Origin: Caldilineaceae bacterium
GTDB taxonomy: Bacteria; Chloroflexota; Anaerolineae; Caldilineales; Caldilineaceae
Reading direction: 5' to 3'
Assembly (NCBI GenBank): GCA_020634815.1
Contig: JACKBA010000054.1
Span: 1-31,977, forward strand
Length of the DNA stretch: 31,977 nucleotides
The stretch's first letter is position 1; every line of letters begins with the position of its first letter. Made by a program: the position numbers and the translations under genes. The notes under the pieces are model-generated. The model worked only from the letters and a program-made list of their open reading frames with translations. It did not search any database and had not been told where the DNA came from. Positions 15,392-23,406 of this stretch are shown here, in pieces.

Positions 15392-15893
15392 CCTTGTCTT
15401 CTGGGTTAACTTCTCCCGCAGTCACCAGCGCCTGACTGACGAGCGAACTGTGCAGATAGAATTGATGGACAAGGAGTTCAGAAATCATCGGCCCGATGTG
15501 CGGAACAAAGCCTTGCCTCTTGGCTGCAAGCAGAATCCCGACCGTCCCAGTGATTGGCAGTCCAAGCCTTCGCGCATAGGCACGTCCTTTGCGTTCATCC
15601 ATCACTACCAGGCGTGCCGACGTCTCCAGAGCCAACGCCAATACTTCGGCTTCTCCCAGGTCGAGGCCGCTAAAGGCATGGGCGTACGCCGGGACAGTCA
15701 GCGCAGCGGATTCAATCCACGGGGCAGCGCGCAACCCTGCTCGTCTGCGATCCGCGTCGACCGCAAGGAATTCATCTTCGACTGCCTGTGGTATCACGAC
15801 AGATGAGTATAGATCACGCAATAGATCGAATCGATCGAGAATCCACAGCGCGACCAGGGGAGTGTTATTGAGGATGACTGGCCCGAAGCGCAT
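15372..15893 (-). CDS. DUF3368 PIN-domain protein, probable toxin of a type II TA pair
   Basis: PIN-fold nuclease-like protein of the DUF3368 family, 173 residues. N-terminal strand VILNNTPLVALWIL, then VVIPQAVEDEF, LDLGEAEVLALALE (acids at Glu81 and Glu83), LVVMDERKGRAYARRLGLPI (Asp99, Glu100) and TGTVGILLAAKRQG. The first position reads Asn-Asn-Thr where many PIN domains have Asp, a variant I would expect within DUF3368. PIN toxins cut RNA. I start at the ATG at 15893; the frame has a TTG at 15911. It overlaps the UPF0175 antitoxin gene by 29 bases and purK by 20 bases. This stretch looks less GC-rich than its neighbours. Confidence 0.85.
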   Translation of the reverse strand: MRFGPVILNNTPLVALWILDRFDLLRDLYSSVVIPQAVEDEFLAVDADRRRAGLRAAPWIESAALTVPAYAHAFSGLDLGEAEVLALALETSARLVVMDERKGRAYARRLGLPITGTVGILLAAKRQGFVPHIGPMISELLVHQFYLHSSLVSQALVTAGEVNPEDKDGTRAP

Positions 15894-16149
15894 TTTCGTA
15901 ATCTTCTTCAAGCTCTTCGGCGTCTACTCCAACGGGAGATAACCCAAATCTACCCAGCAGAAAGATAAACGTGGAACGCGGTACCCCGGCCAGGCTGGCC
16001 GCCAGCCCGGTACTCAGCCGACCAATCTCATAGAGCTTGACAGCCAGCAGCAGGCGCGCTTCGTCAGCGAACTCATCGGGACGCTGCTGGAGAGCCCACA
16101 GCACATCTTCCGGAACATCGATTGTGAGTGAAGTCGAGGTTGTGGTCAT
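15865..16149 (-). CDS. UPF0175-family antitoxin
   Basis: Small 94-residue protein of the UPF0175 family, the usual partner of DUF3368. The N-terminal strand SLTIDVPEDVLWAL is followed by the UPF0175 core LLLAVKLYEIGRLSTGLAAS then LAGVPRSTFIFLLGRFG, a helix-turn-helix that should bind the operator, and an acidic C-terminus (DAEELEEDYENAL) that probably contacts the toxin. AAGGA lies eight bases before the ATG at 16149. It has its own -10 box in the gap behind purE (16197-16202), consistent with autoregulation. Confidence 0.87.
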   Translation of the reverse strand: MTTTSTSLTIDVPEDVLWALQQRPDEFADEARLLLAVKLYEIGRLSTGLAASLAGVPRSTFIFLLGRFGLSPVGVDAEELEEDYENALRASHPQ

Positions 16150-16196
16150 CGCATTCGTCCTTCTCACCTATCGCGGCGTCTGCGCCGGCAGTCACA

Positions 16197-16202
16197 ATTA
16201 TA
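16197..16202 (-). promoter_or_regulatory. -10 box for the TA pair
   Basis: Perfect TATAAT on the - strand, about 48 bases before the UPF0175 ATG and just after the purE stop. It would let the toxin-antitoxin genes, and purK behind them, be transcribed independently of purE. Confidence 0.5.
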
Positions 16203-16211
16203 CCGCAATAT

Positions 16212-16706
16212 CTATTCCAGCGTGTCGTTCATCACCTGCTCGGCCCGGGCGCGGCGGAAGTCGCGCAGCCGATCGCGCAGGGCGGGCCGCGTTGCAGCCA
16301 GAATCGCTACGGCGAGCAGCGCGGCATTGGTCGCGCCCGCCTTGCCGATGGCCATGGTCGCCACCGGCACGCCCGCCGGCATCTGCACGATGGAGAGCAG
16401 CGAGTCAAGCCCGTTGAGCGCCCGGCTCTGGATCGGCACGCCGATGACCGGCAGCAGTGTGTGGCCGGCCGTCATGCCCGGCAGGTGCGCCGCACCACCA
16501 GCGCCGGCGATGATCACCTCCAGCCCGCGCGCTTCGGCCTGCGCGGCATAGTCGACCATCCAGTCGGGGGTGCGGTGGGCGGAGACGACGCGACACTCAT
16601 GCGCAATGTCGAATTCGGCGAGCATCTCCGCCGCCGCCTTCATGGTCTCCCAGTCCGACTTGCTGCCCATGATGACGCCGACGAGCGGGTTGGTGGTCTC
16701 CGTCAT
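16212..16706 (-). CDS. purE: N5-carboxyaminoimidazole ribonucleotide mutase PurE
   Basis: Converts N5-CAIR from PurK to CAIR in purine synthesis. The 164-residue protein shows VGVIMGSKSDWETM at the N-terminus, VVSAHRTPD with the catalytic His, IIAGAGGAAHLPGMTAGHT, GVPIQSRALNGLDSLLSIVQ and MPAGVPVATMAIG, all diagnostic. AAGGAG stands ten bases before the ATG at 16706. An extended -10 box about 45 bases upstream makes it the first gene of the pur-led run. It is separated from purK by the toxin-antitoxin pair. Confidence 0.97.
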   Translation of the reverse strand: MTETTNPLVGVIMGSKSDWETMKAAAEMLAEFDIAHECRVVSAHRTPDWMVDYAAQAEARGLEVIIAGAGGAAHLPGMTAGHTLLPVIGVPIQSRALNGLDSLLSIVQMPAGVPVATMAIGKAGATNAALLAVAILAATRPALRDRLRDFRRARAEQVMNDTLE

Positions 16707-16750
16707 AGGGTGCGCTCTCCTTGTTGGCAGAGAAAATGGTTGCTGCCCGC

Positions 16751-16759
16751 ATTGTACCA
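16751..16759 (-). promoter_or_regulatory. Extended -10 promoter for purE
   Basis: The - strand reads TGGTACAAT, about 45 bases before the purE ATG. The -35 is poor, as for other promoters here. I see no PurR-box or guanine-riboswitch fold in the short leader. Confidence 0.55.
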
Positions 16760-16828
16760 CGCGGCGATCGGGCGCCCGGCGCCCCACAATGTGACCGGCA
16801 TCCTTGCCGGACGCCGGTCAGGAACGGT

Positions 16829-17476
16829 TCATGCCTGGAAGCCGTTGCGCTTGTGCGTGCCGTCGCAGAAGGGCTTGTTGGCCGAGCCGCCGCAGCGACA
16901 GAGCCAGGTCTTGCTTGCGGCGAAGGTGCCCGTTCCATCCGCGCTGACCACTTCGATATTCCCTTCGCACATGAGTGAACCGTTGGCGTTCGCGGTGATC
17001 GTGAGTGGACCGCCCGGCACGAACTCATCCGCCTGGCGCGGCTTGACATCGCCCGCATCACTGAAGCCGGCTGCCTTGTGCGAGTTGTCGCAGAAAGGCT
17101 TGTTCTGCGATTGGCCGCAACGACAGAGGGCCAGGCGCATGTCGCTCGCCGTGATCTCACCGGAGGCGCTCTGGATCGTCACATCGCCGCGCACGTAGAG
17201 CGGACCGGCGGCGCGCACGGTAACCACATTGCGCGCATCAGGTGTCTCAGTGGCGCCGCCGTCCTTGCGTTCGTAGTGCAGCGCGCCGGAGGGGCAGCGC
17301 TCGACCACGGCGACGATGGCGTCGGCGCCGGCGTTGGCCGGCTGGATCCACGGGCGTTGGCTGGTGTCGAAGACGGCCGGCAGCCCGCGTACGCACTCGG
17401 CGGCGTGGATGCAGCGCTGTGTGTCAAAGGTAACGTCGATGGCGTCACTCGTGTAGCGTTTTGGTTGGCTGCTCAT
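16829..17476 (-). CDS. Fer4_19 plus double CDGSH iron-sulfur protein (YjdI-CDGSH fusion)
   Basis: Protein of 215 residues with three predicted Fe-S sites. Residues 8-70 form a divergent 4Fe-4S mono-cluster domain as in E. coli YjdI (Cys22, Cys28, Cys61; RPWIQP and CPSGALHY). Two CDGSH-type 2Fe-2S motifs follow: CRCGQSQNKPFCDNSH (118-133) and CRCGGSANKPFCDGTH (193-208), each with three Cys and one His. Likely an electron-transfer or Fe-S-storage protein; the partner is unknown. GGAGGG is six bases before the ATG. The start overlaps the preceding acetyltransferase gene by ATGA, so the two are translationally coupled. Confidence 0.93.
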   Translation of the reverse strand: MSSQPKRYTSDAIDVTFDTQRCIHAAECVRGLPAVFDTSQRPWIQPANAGADAIVAVVERCPSGALHYERKDGGATETPDARNVVTVRAAGPLYVRGDVTIQSASGEITASDMRLALCRCGQSQNKPFCDNSHKAAGFSDAGDVKPRQADEFVPGGPLTITANANGSLMCEGNIEVVSADGTGTFAASKTWLCRCGGSANKPFCDGTHKRNGFQA

Positions 17477-17778
17477 GCGAACCCTCCCGACGATGCCTTG
17501 CTGACCATATCCTGGTATTCCGGCTTGCGCTCGATGTAGCTGCGAACAAACGGGCAGAGCGGGACAACTTCCAGCCCATTCTCGCGCGCGTAGGCCAAGC
17601 CGGCTTTGGCCAGCGCGCTGCCGATGCCGCGGCCTTCCAGCTCACCGGGTACGCCGGTATGGGTGAATATGATCTGATTGCCGGCGCGGCGATAGTCTAG
17701 TACGGCAAGGTGACCGTCCTGCTGCACTTCGAAGCGCTGGTGATCGGCGTTGTGCACGACTTCGGTCGGTGTACTCAT
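17473..17778 (-). CDS. GNAT-fold N-acetyltransferase, YjdJ family
   Basis: Short single-domain acetyltransferase of 101 residues (COG2388 type, as E. coli YjdJ). The acetyl-CoA loop is GELEGRGIGSALAKAGLAYA; the ending VVPLCPFVRSYIERKPEY is the family's second mark. Its substrate is unknown. In E. coli the yjdI and yjdJ genes are neighbours; here the same partnership appears with an ATGA overlap to the YjdI-like CDGSH protein. The start is the ATG at 17778 with GAGG about ten bases before it. Confidence 0.9.
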   Translation of the reverse strand: MSTPTEVVHNADHQRFEVQQDGHLAVLDYRRAGNQIIFTHTGVPGELEGRGIGSALAKAGLAYARENGLEVVPLCPFVRSYIERKPEYQDMVSKASSGGFA

Positions 17779-17907
17779 GGCTCGTGTCCTCGTAGGTGGT
17801 GGATTCTCGGTCGGCTTCCGGTGCGTCACGCCAGCGCGTGCGCCGGAACGATTGCACGCAGCTTAGCACGATTCGGCGCCGCTGTGTGTAACTTTTCCCG
17901 GCATGGC

Positions 17908-19296
<1,389 letters not shown>

Positions 19297-19439
19297 GCGT
19301 CCTCATTTCGTTGGCGCACGAAGGCGCCGGTTGGTCTGGATTGCCGGAAACGGTGCAGTTTGTGGAGCGGTAAACGCTCGCCCCACTCCTGATAAACCTC
19401 CGGCGATGAACTTGATAGAACGAAAACGGTGCGACTGAA

Positions 19440-19448
19440 GTATAATAC
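19440..19448. promoter_or_regulatory. Symmetric -10 region between tnaA and the response regulator
   Basis: GTATAATAC is a palindrome, so it offers TATAAT on the + strand (19441-19446) and TATTAT on the - strand. It lies 71 bases before the response regulator ATG and 143 bases before the tnaA ATG. No convincing -35 on either side. Confidence 0.45.
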
Positions 19449-19517
19449 GCTTACATCTGGGTAAGAATCGTGCAAACCCGCGTGCAGCCATTTCAAAGCA
19501 AGACTCAGGGCAATCTC

Positions 19518-19907
19518 ATGGTCGACCAGGCCACCATCTTGGTGATTGATGACGAAGAGGCAATCCGCGAATCCCTGACCGACATTCTCGAATATAGCGG
19601 TTTCCAGGTTCTTGCCGCCGAGGATGGCAAGAGCGGGATTACGCTATTTGAAGAACACAAACCGGAAATTGGCCTCATCATCCTTGACCTGCTGATGCCG
19701 GGCCTGTCCGGGCCGGAGACGTTGCAGCAATTGCGCCTGCTCGATCCGGCGGTGACGATTCTACTCTCGTCGGGGTACGACGAAGATGAGATTGCCCAGA
19801 TCCTTGACGGTACCAGCGCCGGTCACTCCAACATCCACTTCTTGCAGAAGCCCTACTCGCTCGCAACGGTCGTCAGCATCACCCGCTCTTTGCTACAGAA
19901 AGCCTAG
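19518..19907 (+). CDS. Single-domain response regulator
   Basis: CheY-like receiver of 129 residues with no output domain. Phosphorylation site Asp57 (IILDLLMPG), acidic pair Asp11/Asp12, Ser84/85 in LLSSGYDE and Lys111 in FLQKPYS are all present, so it should be phosphorylatable. No histidine kinase is in the window. I start at the ATG at 19518, just before the first strand, with AGGG nine bases upstream; a GTG at 19470 in frame would add 16 residues. It lies six bases upstream of the UroD-family gene and may be in its transcript. Its pathway cannot be read from sequence. Confidence 0.9.
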   Translation: MVDQATILVIDDEEAIRESLTDILEYSGFQVLAAEDGKSGITLFEEHKPEIGLIILDLLMPGLSGPETLQQLRLLDPAVTILLSSGYDEDEIAQILDGTSAGHSNIHFLQKPYSLATVVSITRSLLQKA

Positions 19908-19913
19908 CGTTCC

Positions 19914-20945
19914 ATGACCCTGTCGCACAAGGAACGGCTTCGCCGCGCAATTCGCCACGAGCCCGTCGATCGCCTGCCCACGCAGATCAACTACACCGGC
20001 AAAATGGCAGCAAAGCTGGCCGAGGCATACGGCATAACGACCGGCGAGTTGCCGGCGCGTCTCGACAATCACCTGCTGCGCGTCGACCTGACCTTTCGCC
20101 CCCGCGTCAGCGAGGATGGGGTTGCGGGCTTCGACTGGTGGGGCGCTGGCTTCGACACGCGCGAGGAGGGGTACTTCGTCTGCGTCAGCCCGCTCCAGGA
20201 GAGCCCAGACCTGGACGCGTTTGCGTGGCCGGATCCGCACGCCCCTGGCCTGCTGGACGCGGCGCGCCGGCTCATTGCAGTTGACAACGGCGAGCACTTC
20301 GTGGTGCCCAATTTCGGCTGGGCGCTCTTCGAGCGCGCCTGGTCGCTGCGCGGCATGGTCGAATTCTTCATGGACATGGCAGGGAATCCCGGCTATGCCG
20401 CCGCGCTGCTCGACCATATTGCCGACATCCAGGTCGTGCTGGCCCGGCGCTTCGTCGAGTTGGGCGTCGATGGCGGCTACTTCGGCGACGACTATGGCGG
20501 CCAGGTCAACATGCTCATGTCGCCGGCCATGTGGCGCAAGCTCATCAAGCCGCGGCTGGCTCGCATGTTTGCGCCCTTCCGTGAGGCCGGCCTGCCCATC
20601 TTCATGCACACAGACGGCCGCGTCGAGCAGATCCTGCCCGACCTGGTGGAGATCGGCCTGACTGCCTACAACCCCGTGCAGCCGGAGGTCGCCGACTTCA
20701 CCTGGCTGCGCAACACCTTTGGCAAGCGGCTGGCCTATTACGGCGGCATTTCCACGCAGTCGACCATGCCCTTCGGCACGCCCGACGACGTGCGTGCAGC
20801 CGTGCGCAAGGCGGTGAGTGAACTGGCGCCCGACGGCACGGGGCTGCTCGTTGCCCCCTCGCACCGCATGATGTCCGACGTGCCACTGGCCAATGTCGAC
20901 GCGCTGCTGGCCGCCTTTGCCGAGTTGGGAGAAGAGAGCACATGA
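19914..20945 (+). CDS. Uroporphyrinogen decarboxylase family protein (not HemE)
   Basis: TIM-barrel protein of 343 residues in the UroD/methyltransferase superfamily. N-terminal LSHKERLRRAIRHEPVDRLP is the family's usual opening; GGYFGDDYGGQVNMLMSP, PIFMHTDGRVEQILPDLVEI and LAYYGGISTQSTMPFGTPDD mark the C-terminal barrel. It diverges from HemE and resembles the many family members of unknown function that include corrinoid methyltransferases. No corrinoid protein or heme gene is near. Its stop overlaps the start of the galactokinase-like gene (ATGA), so the products are probably made together; a link to sugar metabolism is inference. Confidence 0.85.
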   Translation: MTLSHKERLRRAIRHEPVDRLPTQINYTGKMAAKLAEAYGITTGELPARLDNHLLRVDLTFRPRVSEDGVAGFDWWGAGFDTREEGYFVCVSPLQESPDLDAFAWPDPHAPGLLDAARRLIAVDNGEHFVVPNFGWALFERAWSLRGMVEFFMDMAGNPGYAAALLDHIADIQVVLARRFVELGVDGGYFGDDYGGQVNMLMSPAMWRKLIKPRLARMFAPFREAGLPIFMHTDGRVEQILPDLVEIGLTAYNPVQPEVADFTWLRNTFGKRLAYYGGISTQSTMPFGTPDDVRAAVRKAVSELAPDGTGLLVAPSHRMMSDVPLANVDALLAAFAELGEEST

Positions 20946-22108
20946 CCGCCGACGAACGCATGGCGCTGATGACCGAGGCATTTGCCGCGCGCTACGGCCA
21001 TCCGCCCACCCTCTGGACGCGCGCACCGGGCCGCGTCGATCTCATGGGCAGCCACACGGACTACAACCACGGCTTCATTCTGACCATGACCATCGACCGC
21101 GACACCTGGTTCGCGGCTCGCCCGCGCGCCGATCGCACAGTGCGGGTCGCCTCGCTGGACATGGGCGGAGAGAGCACCTTCAGCCTGGATGCCGTTAATA
21201 CTGACCACGATCAACGCTGGGCAAACTACGTGCGCGGCATGGCCAGCGTCATGCAGGAGGCCGGCTACACGCTGGCCGGCGTCGACGCGCTCATCCACAC
21301 GACCGTGCCGGTGAGTGCCGGGCTCAGTTCCTCCGCCGCGCTGGAGATGGCCGCGGGTCGCATGTTCGAAGCGGTCGCCGGGCTGGCGATCGACCCCGTG
21401 CAACTCGCCGTGTTCGGCCAGCGCGCTGAAAACAACTTCGTCGGCGTCAACTGCGGTATTCTTGACCAGTACACCTCCGCCGTGGGCCAGGCCGGCAGTG
21501 CCCTGCTGCTCGACGCCCGCACCATCACCAGCCAGAATGTTCCGTTGACGCCAGACATCCGCGTGGTCATTTGCGACACGCGCACCAAGCGCGAACTGGC
21601 CGGCTCGGAATATGGCCGGCGCCGCGCCCAGTGTGAGGAGGGCGCCCGCGCGCTCGCGGCATTCTACCCTGGCATCACCCACCTGCGCGATGTGAACCTG
21701 GCGCAATTCGAGGCGCGCGCCGGCGAACTCGAACCCGAAGTTGCCCGGCGCTGCCGCTTTATTGTGGAGGAAAATGCGCGCGTCGCCGCCTTTGCGACCG
21801 CACTGTCGGCCGGCGATCGGAGTGCCATGAGCGATCTCTGCGCGGCATCATTTGCCGGCGCACGCGACCTGTACGCGATCACGAGCTGCGAGATGCAGGT
21901 GATGCTGGCTGCAATGCTGGCCGCGCCGGGCTGTATCGCCGCACGCCAGGCCGGCGCCGGCTTTGGCGGGTGCATGGCCGCCTTCGTCGAGGCGGGGTCA
22001 GAGACGGCTTTCGCTGCTCAGGTCGCCCCTGCCTACCAGGCAGCCACCGGCATCGAGCCGCACATCTACCCGGTCGTCGCGTCAGCCGGCGCCGGGCGAG
22101 TGGAGTAG
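20942..22108 (+). CDS. Galactokinase-like GHMP kinase
   Basis: Sugar kinase of 388 residues with galactokinase layout: GRVDLMGSHTDYN (30-42), the GHMP ATP loop PVSAGLSSSAALE (123-135), catalytic Asp175 in CGILDQYTSAVG, and GAGFGGC (338-344). The signature motif of galactokinases is normally GRVNLIGEHTDYN; here the sugar-contacting Glu is Ser37 while His38 and Asp40 remain. That change, and the lack of other Leloir genes, makes the true sugar uncertain, so I withhold galK. Translation is coupled to the UroD-family gene. The last 27 bases overlap the convergent VOC gene. Confidence 0.85.
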   Translation: MTADERMALMTEAFAARYGHPPTLWTRAPGRVDLMGSHTDYNHGFILTMTIDRDTWFAARPRADRTVRVASLDMGGESTFSLDAVNTDHDQRWANYVRGMASVMQEAGYTLAGVDALIHTTVPVSAGLSSSAALEMAAGRMFEAVAGLAIDPVQLAVFGQRAENNFVGVNCGILDQYTSAVGQAGSALLLDARTITSQNVPLTPDIRVVICDTRTKRELAGSEYGRRRAQCEEGARALAAFYPGITHLRDVNLAQFEARAGELEPEVARRCRFIVEENARVAAFATALSAGDRSAMSDLCAASFAGARDLYAITSCEMQVMLAAMLAAPGCIAARQAGAGFGGCMAAFVEAGSETAFAAQVAPAYQAATGIEPHIYPVVASAGAGRVE

Positions 22109-22522
22109 CGCATCGTCGGGTTGCTCCTCATCTACCAGTTGTAACAGATCCCATTTGTTGCCATACAGATCCTCGAAAACCGCCACTGTCCCGTAGCGCT
22201 CGTGACGCGGCGCCTCCAGGAAGTGCACGCCACGCTGCTGAAACGCGGCGTGATCGCGCTGGAAATCGTCGGTGTGCAGAAAGAGGAAGACGCGCCCGCC
22301 GGTCTGGTTGCCGATGCTTGCGGCCTGTTCGGGCGTGGCGGCCGCGGCTAGCAGCAGGCAGGTGCCCAGCACTCCGGGCGGCCGCACGAGTACCCAACGC
22401 TTGCCGTTGCCCAGCGGCTTATCCTCGACCTGGTCGAAGCCAAGGCTTCCAGTGTAGAACGCGATGGCCTCGTCGTAATCGCGCACCACGACGGTGACGT
22501 AGCCGATAGCCTGCCGGGTCAT
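22082..22522 (-). CDS. VOC (glyoxalase/bleomycin-resistance) family protein
   Basis: Small vicinal-oxygen-chelate protein of 146 residues with two beta-alpha-beta-beta-beta modules: IGYVTVVVRDYDEAIAFYTG, then LGFDQVED; and RVFLFLHTDDFQRDHAAFQQ, then VAVFEDLYGNKWDLLQL. The first metal ligand position, usually His in the opening strand, is Tyr here (GYVTV), so it may bind a ligand rather than catalyse. Its ATG overlaps the APH gene stop by four bases, making it the last gene of the Rieske-APH-VOC run. The 3' end overlaps the convergent kinase gene. Confidence 0.85.
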   Translation of the reverse strand: MTRQAIGYVTVVVRDYDEAIAFYTGSLGFDQVEDKPLGNGKRWVLVRPPGVLGTCLLLAAAATPEQAASIGNQTGGRVFLFLHTDDFQRDHAAFQQRGVHFLEAPRHERYGTVAVFEDLYGNKWDLLQLVDEEQPDDALLHSPGAG

Positions 22523-23394
22523 TGCCGTACCTCTCTTTCGCCGTTGCCGAGCGCGGCGATCTTCGCCGCGAGTTGCACGATGGCGCCGTCATAGGTTGCG
22601 GCGCCGGGCGGAAACCAGCGTAGCGCGCACTGCGTAAACCACGCCATTCGCAGCAAGTAGAAGAGTTGGACGATACCGGCGGCCACATACCGGCCAGGGT
22701 CGCACCGGGCCGAATCCAGCAGGGCGACGACGTCGAGCGCCACCGGCCCGCGGATCGGGCGCTGCCAGTCGATGAGCCGGTAGCCTTCGCCGCCAACAAA
22801 GAGGTTCGTGCCGGTCAGGTCGCCATGGACATACCCGACCGGCGTGGCGAACGCGCCGAGCACGGCCGGCGACGCGGAGAGTGCGGCGATCTGCTCGACG
22901 AGGGCGCGGTCGACCTGGACGAAGACACCGCTATCGACCAGCGCTGCCAGCTCCGCCACCATGGTCTCGGCATAATCCTGCCACTTCGCCGCCGTGGAGA
23001 GATCCGCCACGACGGGCAGCGCGCCGGCCAACGTGCCGATCTGTGTCACCGTTGCCCAGCCAACTGCGGCCAGTTCCGCCGGCGAACGGCTCATGTCGCA
23101 CAGGCGCGGCGCGGCGATATCCGCCAGCAACAGCGCCGCCGGCCCGTGCGGCTGGGCAATCGCCTGCGCCGGTACGAGCAGAGCGCCGGCTGCGCGCGCG
23201 TAGAACTCCGGCTCGACCGTCGGCGGCGCCTGCGCCTTGTAGATGCGCGTGCTGCCGTCGGCCAGATAGAGCCGCTGCACGCACGATAACGGCCACTCAT
23301 GCACCATTTCGCGGCGATGAACTTCGCTGCCAAGCCACGGTCGCAGCTCATCGTCGTCGTGCAGCCAGAGATCGAAGTGAGGATGGCGGTGCAT
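22519..23394 (-). CDS. Aminoglycoside phosphotransferase (APH) family kinase
   Basis: Protein of 291 residues with an APH/choline-kinase-type fold. The catalytic loop is VHGDLTGTNLFV (His190, Asp192, Asn197), the metal-binding Asp209 is in YRLIDWQRP, and Lys53 in RIYKAQAP is the probable ATP-binding lysine. The N-terminal lobe is short. The family phosphorylates small hydroxyl compounds; antibiotic resistance should not be assumed. It starts 12 bases after the Rieske gene stop and overlaps the VOC gene start, so the three form one unit. No good ribosome site is seen for this start. Confidence 0.82.
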   Translation of the reverse strand: MHRHPHFDLWLHDDDELRPWLGSEVHRREMVHEWPLSCVQRLYLADGSTRIYKAQAPPTVEPEFYARAAGALLVPAQAIAQPHGPAALLLADIAAPRLCDMSRSPAELAAVGWATVTQIGTLAGALPVVADLSTAAKWQDYAETMVAELAALVDSGVFVQVDRALVEQIAALSASPAVLGAFATPVGYVHGDLTGTNLFVGGEGYRLIDWQRPIRGPVALDVVALLDSARCDPGRYVAAGIVQLFYLLRMAWFTQCALRWFPPGAATYDGAIVQLAAKIAALGNGEREVRQ

Positions 23395-23406
23395 TGGCGG
23401 TGCGGC

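Noticed and set aside
17818..17846. Hairpin-like sequence before the YjdJ-type gene as a tnaA terminator
   Set aside because: Stem is short and interrupted and no T-run follows on the - strand.
19297..19496. TnaC-like leader peptide upstream of tnaA
   Set aside because: The short - strand frames lack the Trp-N-Pro arrangement and do not sit suitably before tnaA.
22519..23394. Antibiotic-resistance gene (APH)
   Set aside because: Only the general kinase motifs are present; APH-family proteins have many other substrates and the operon context does not suggest resistance.
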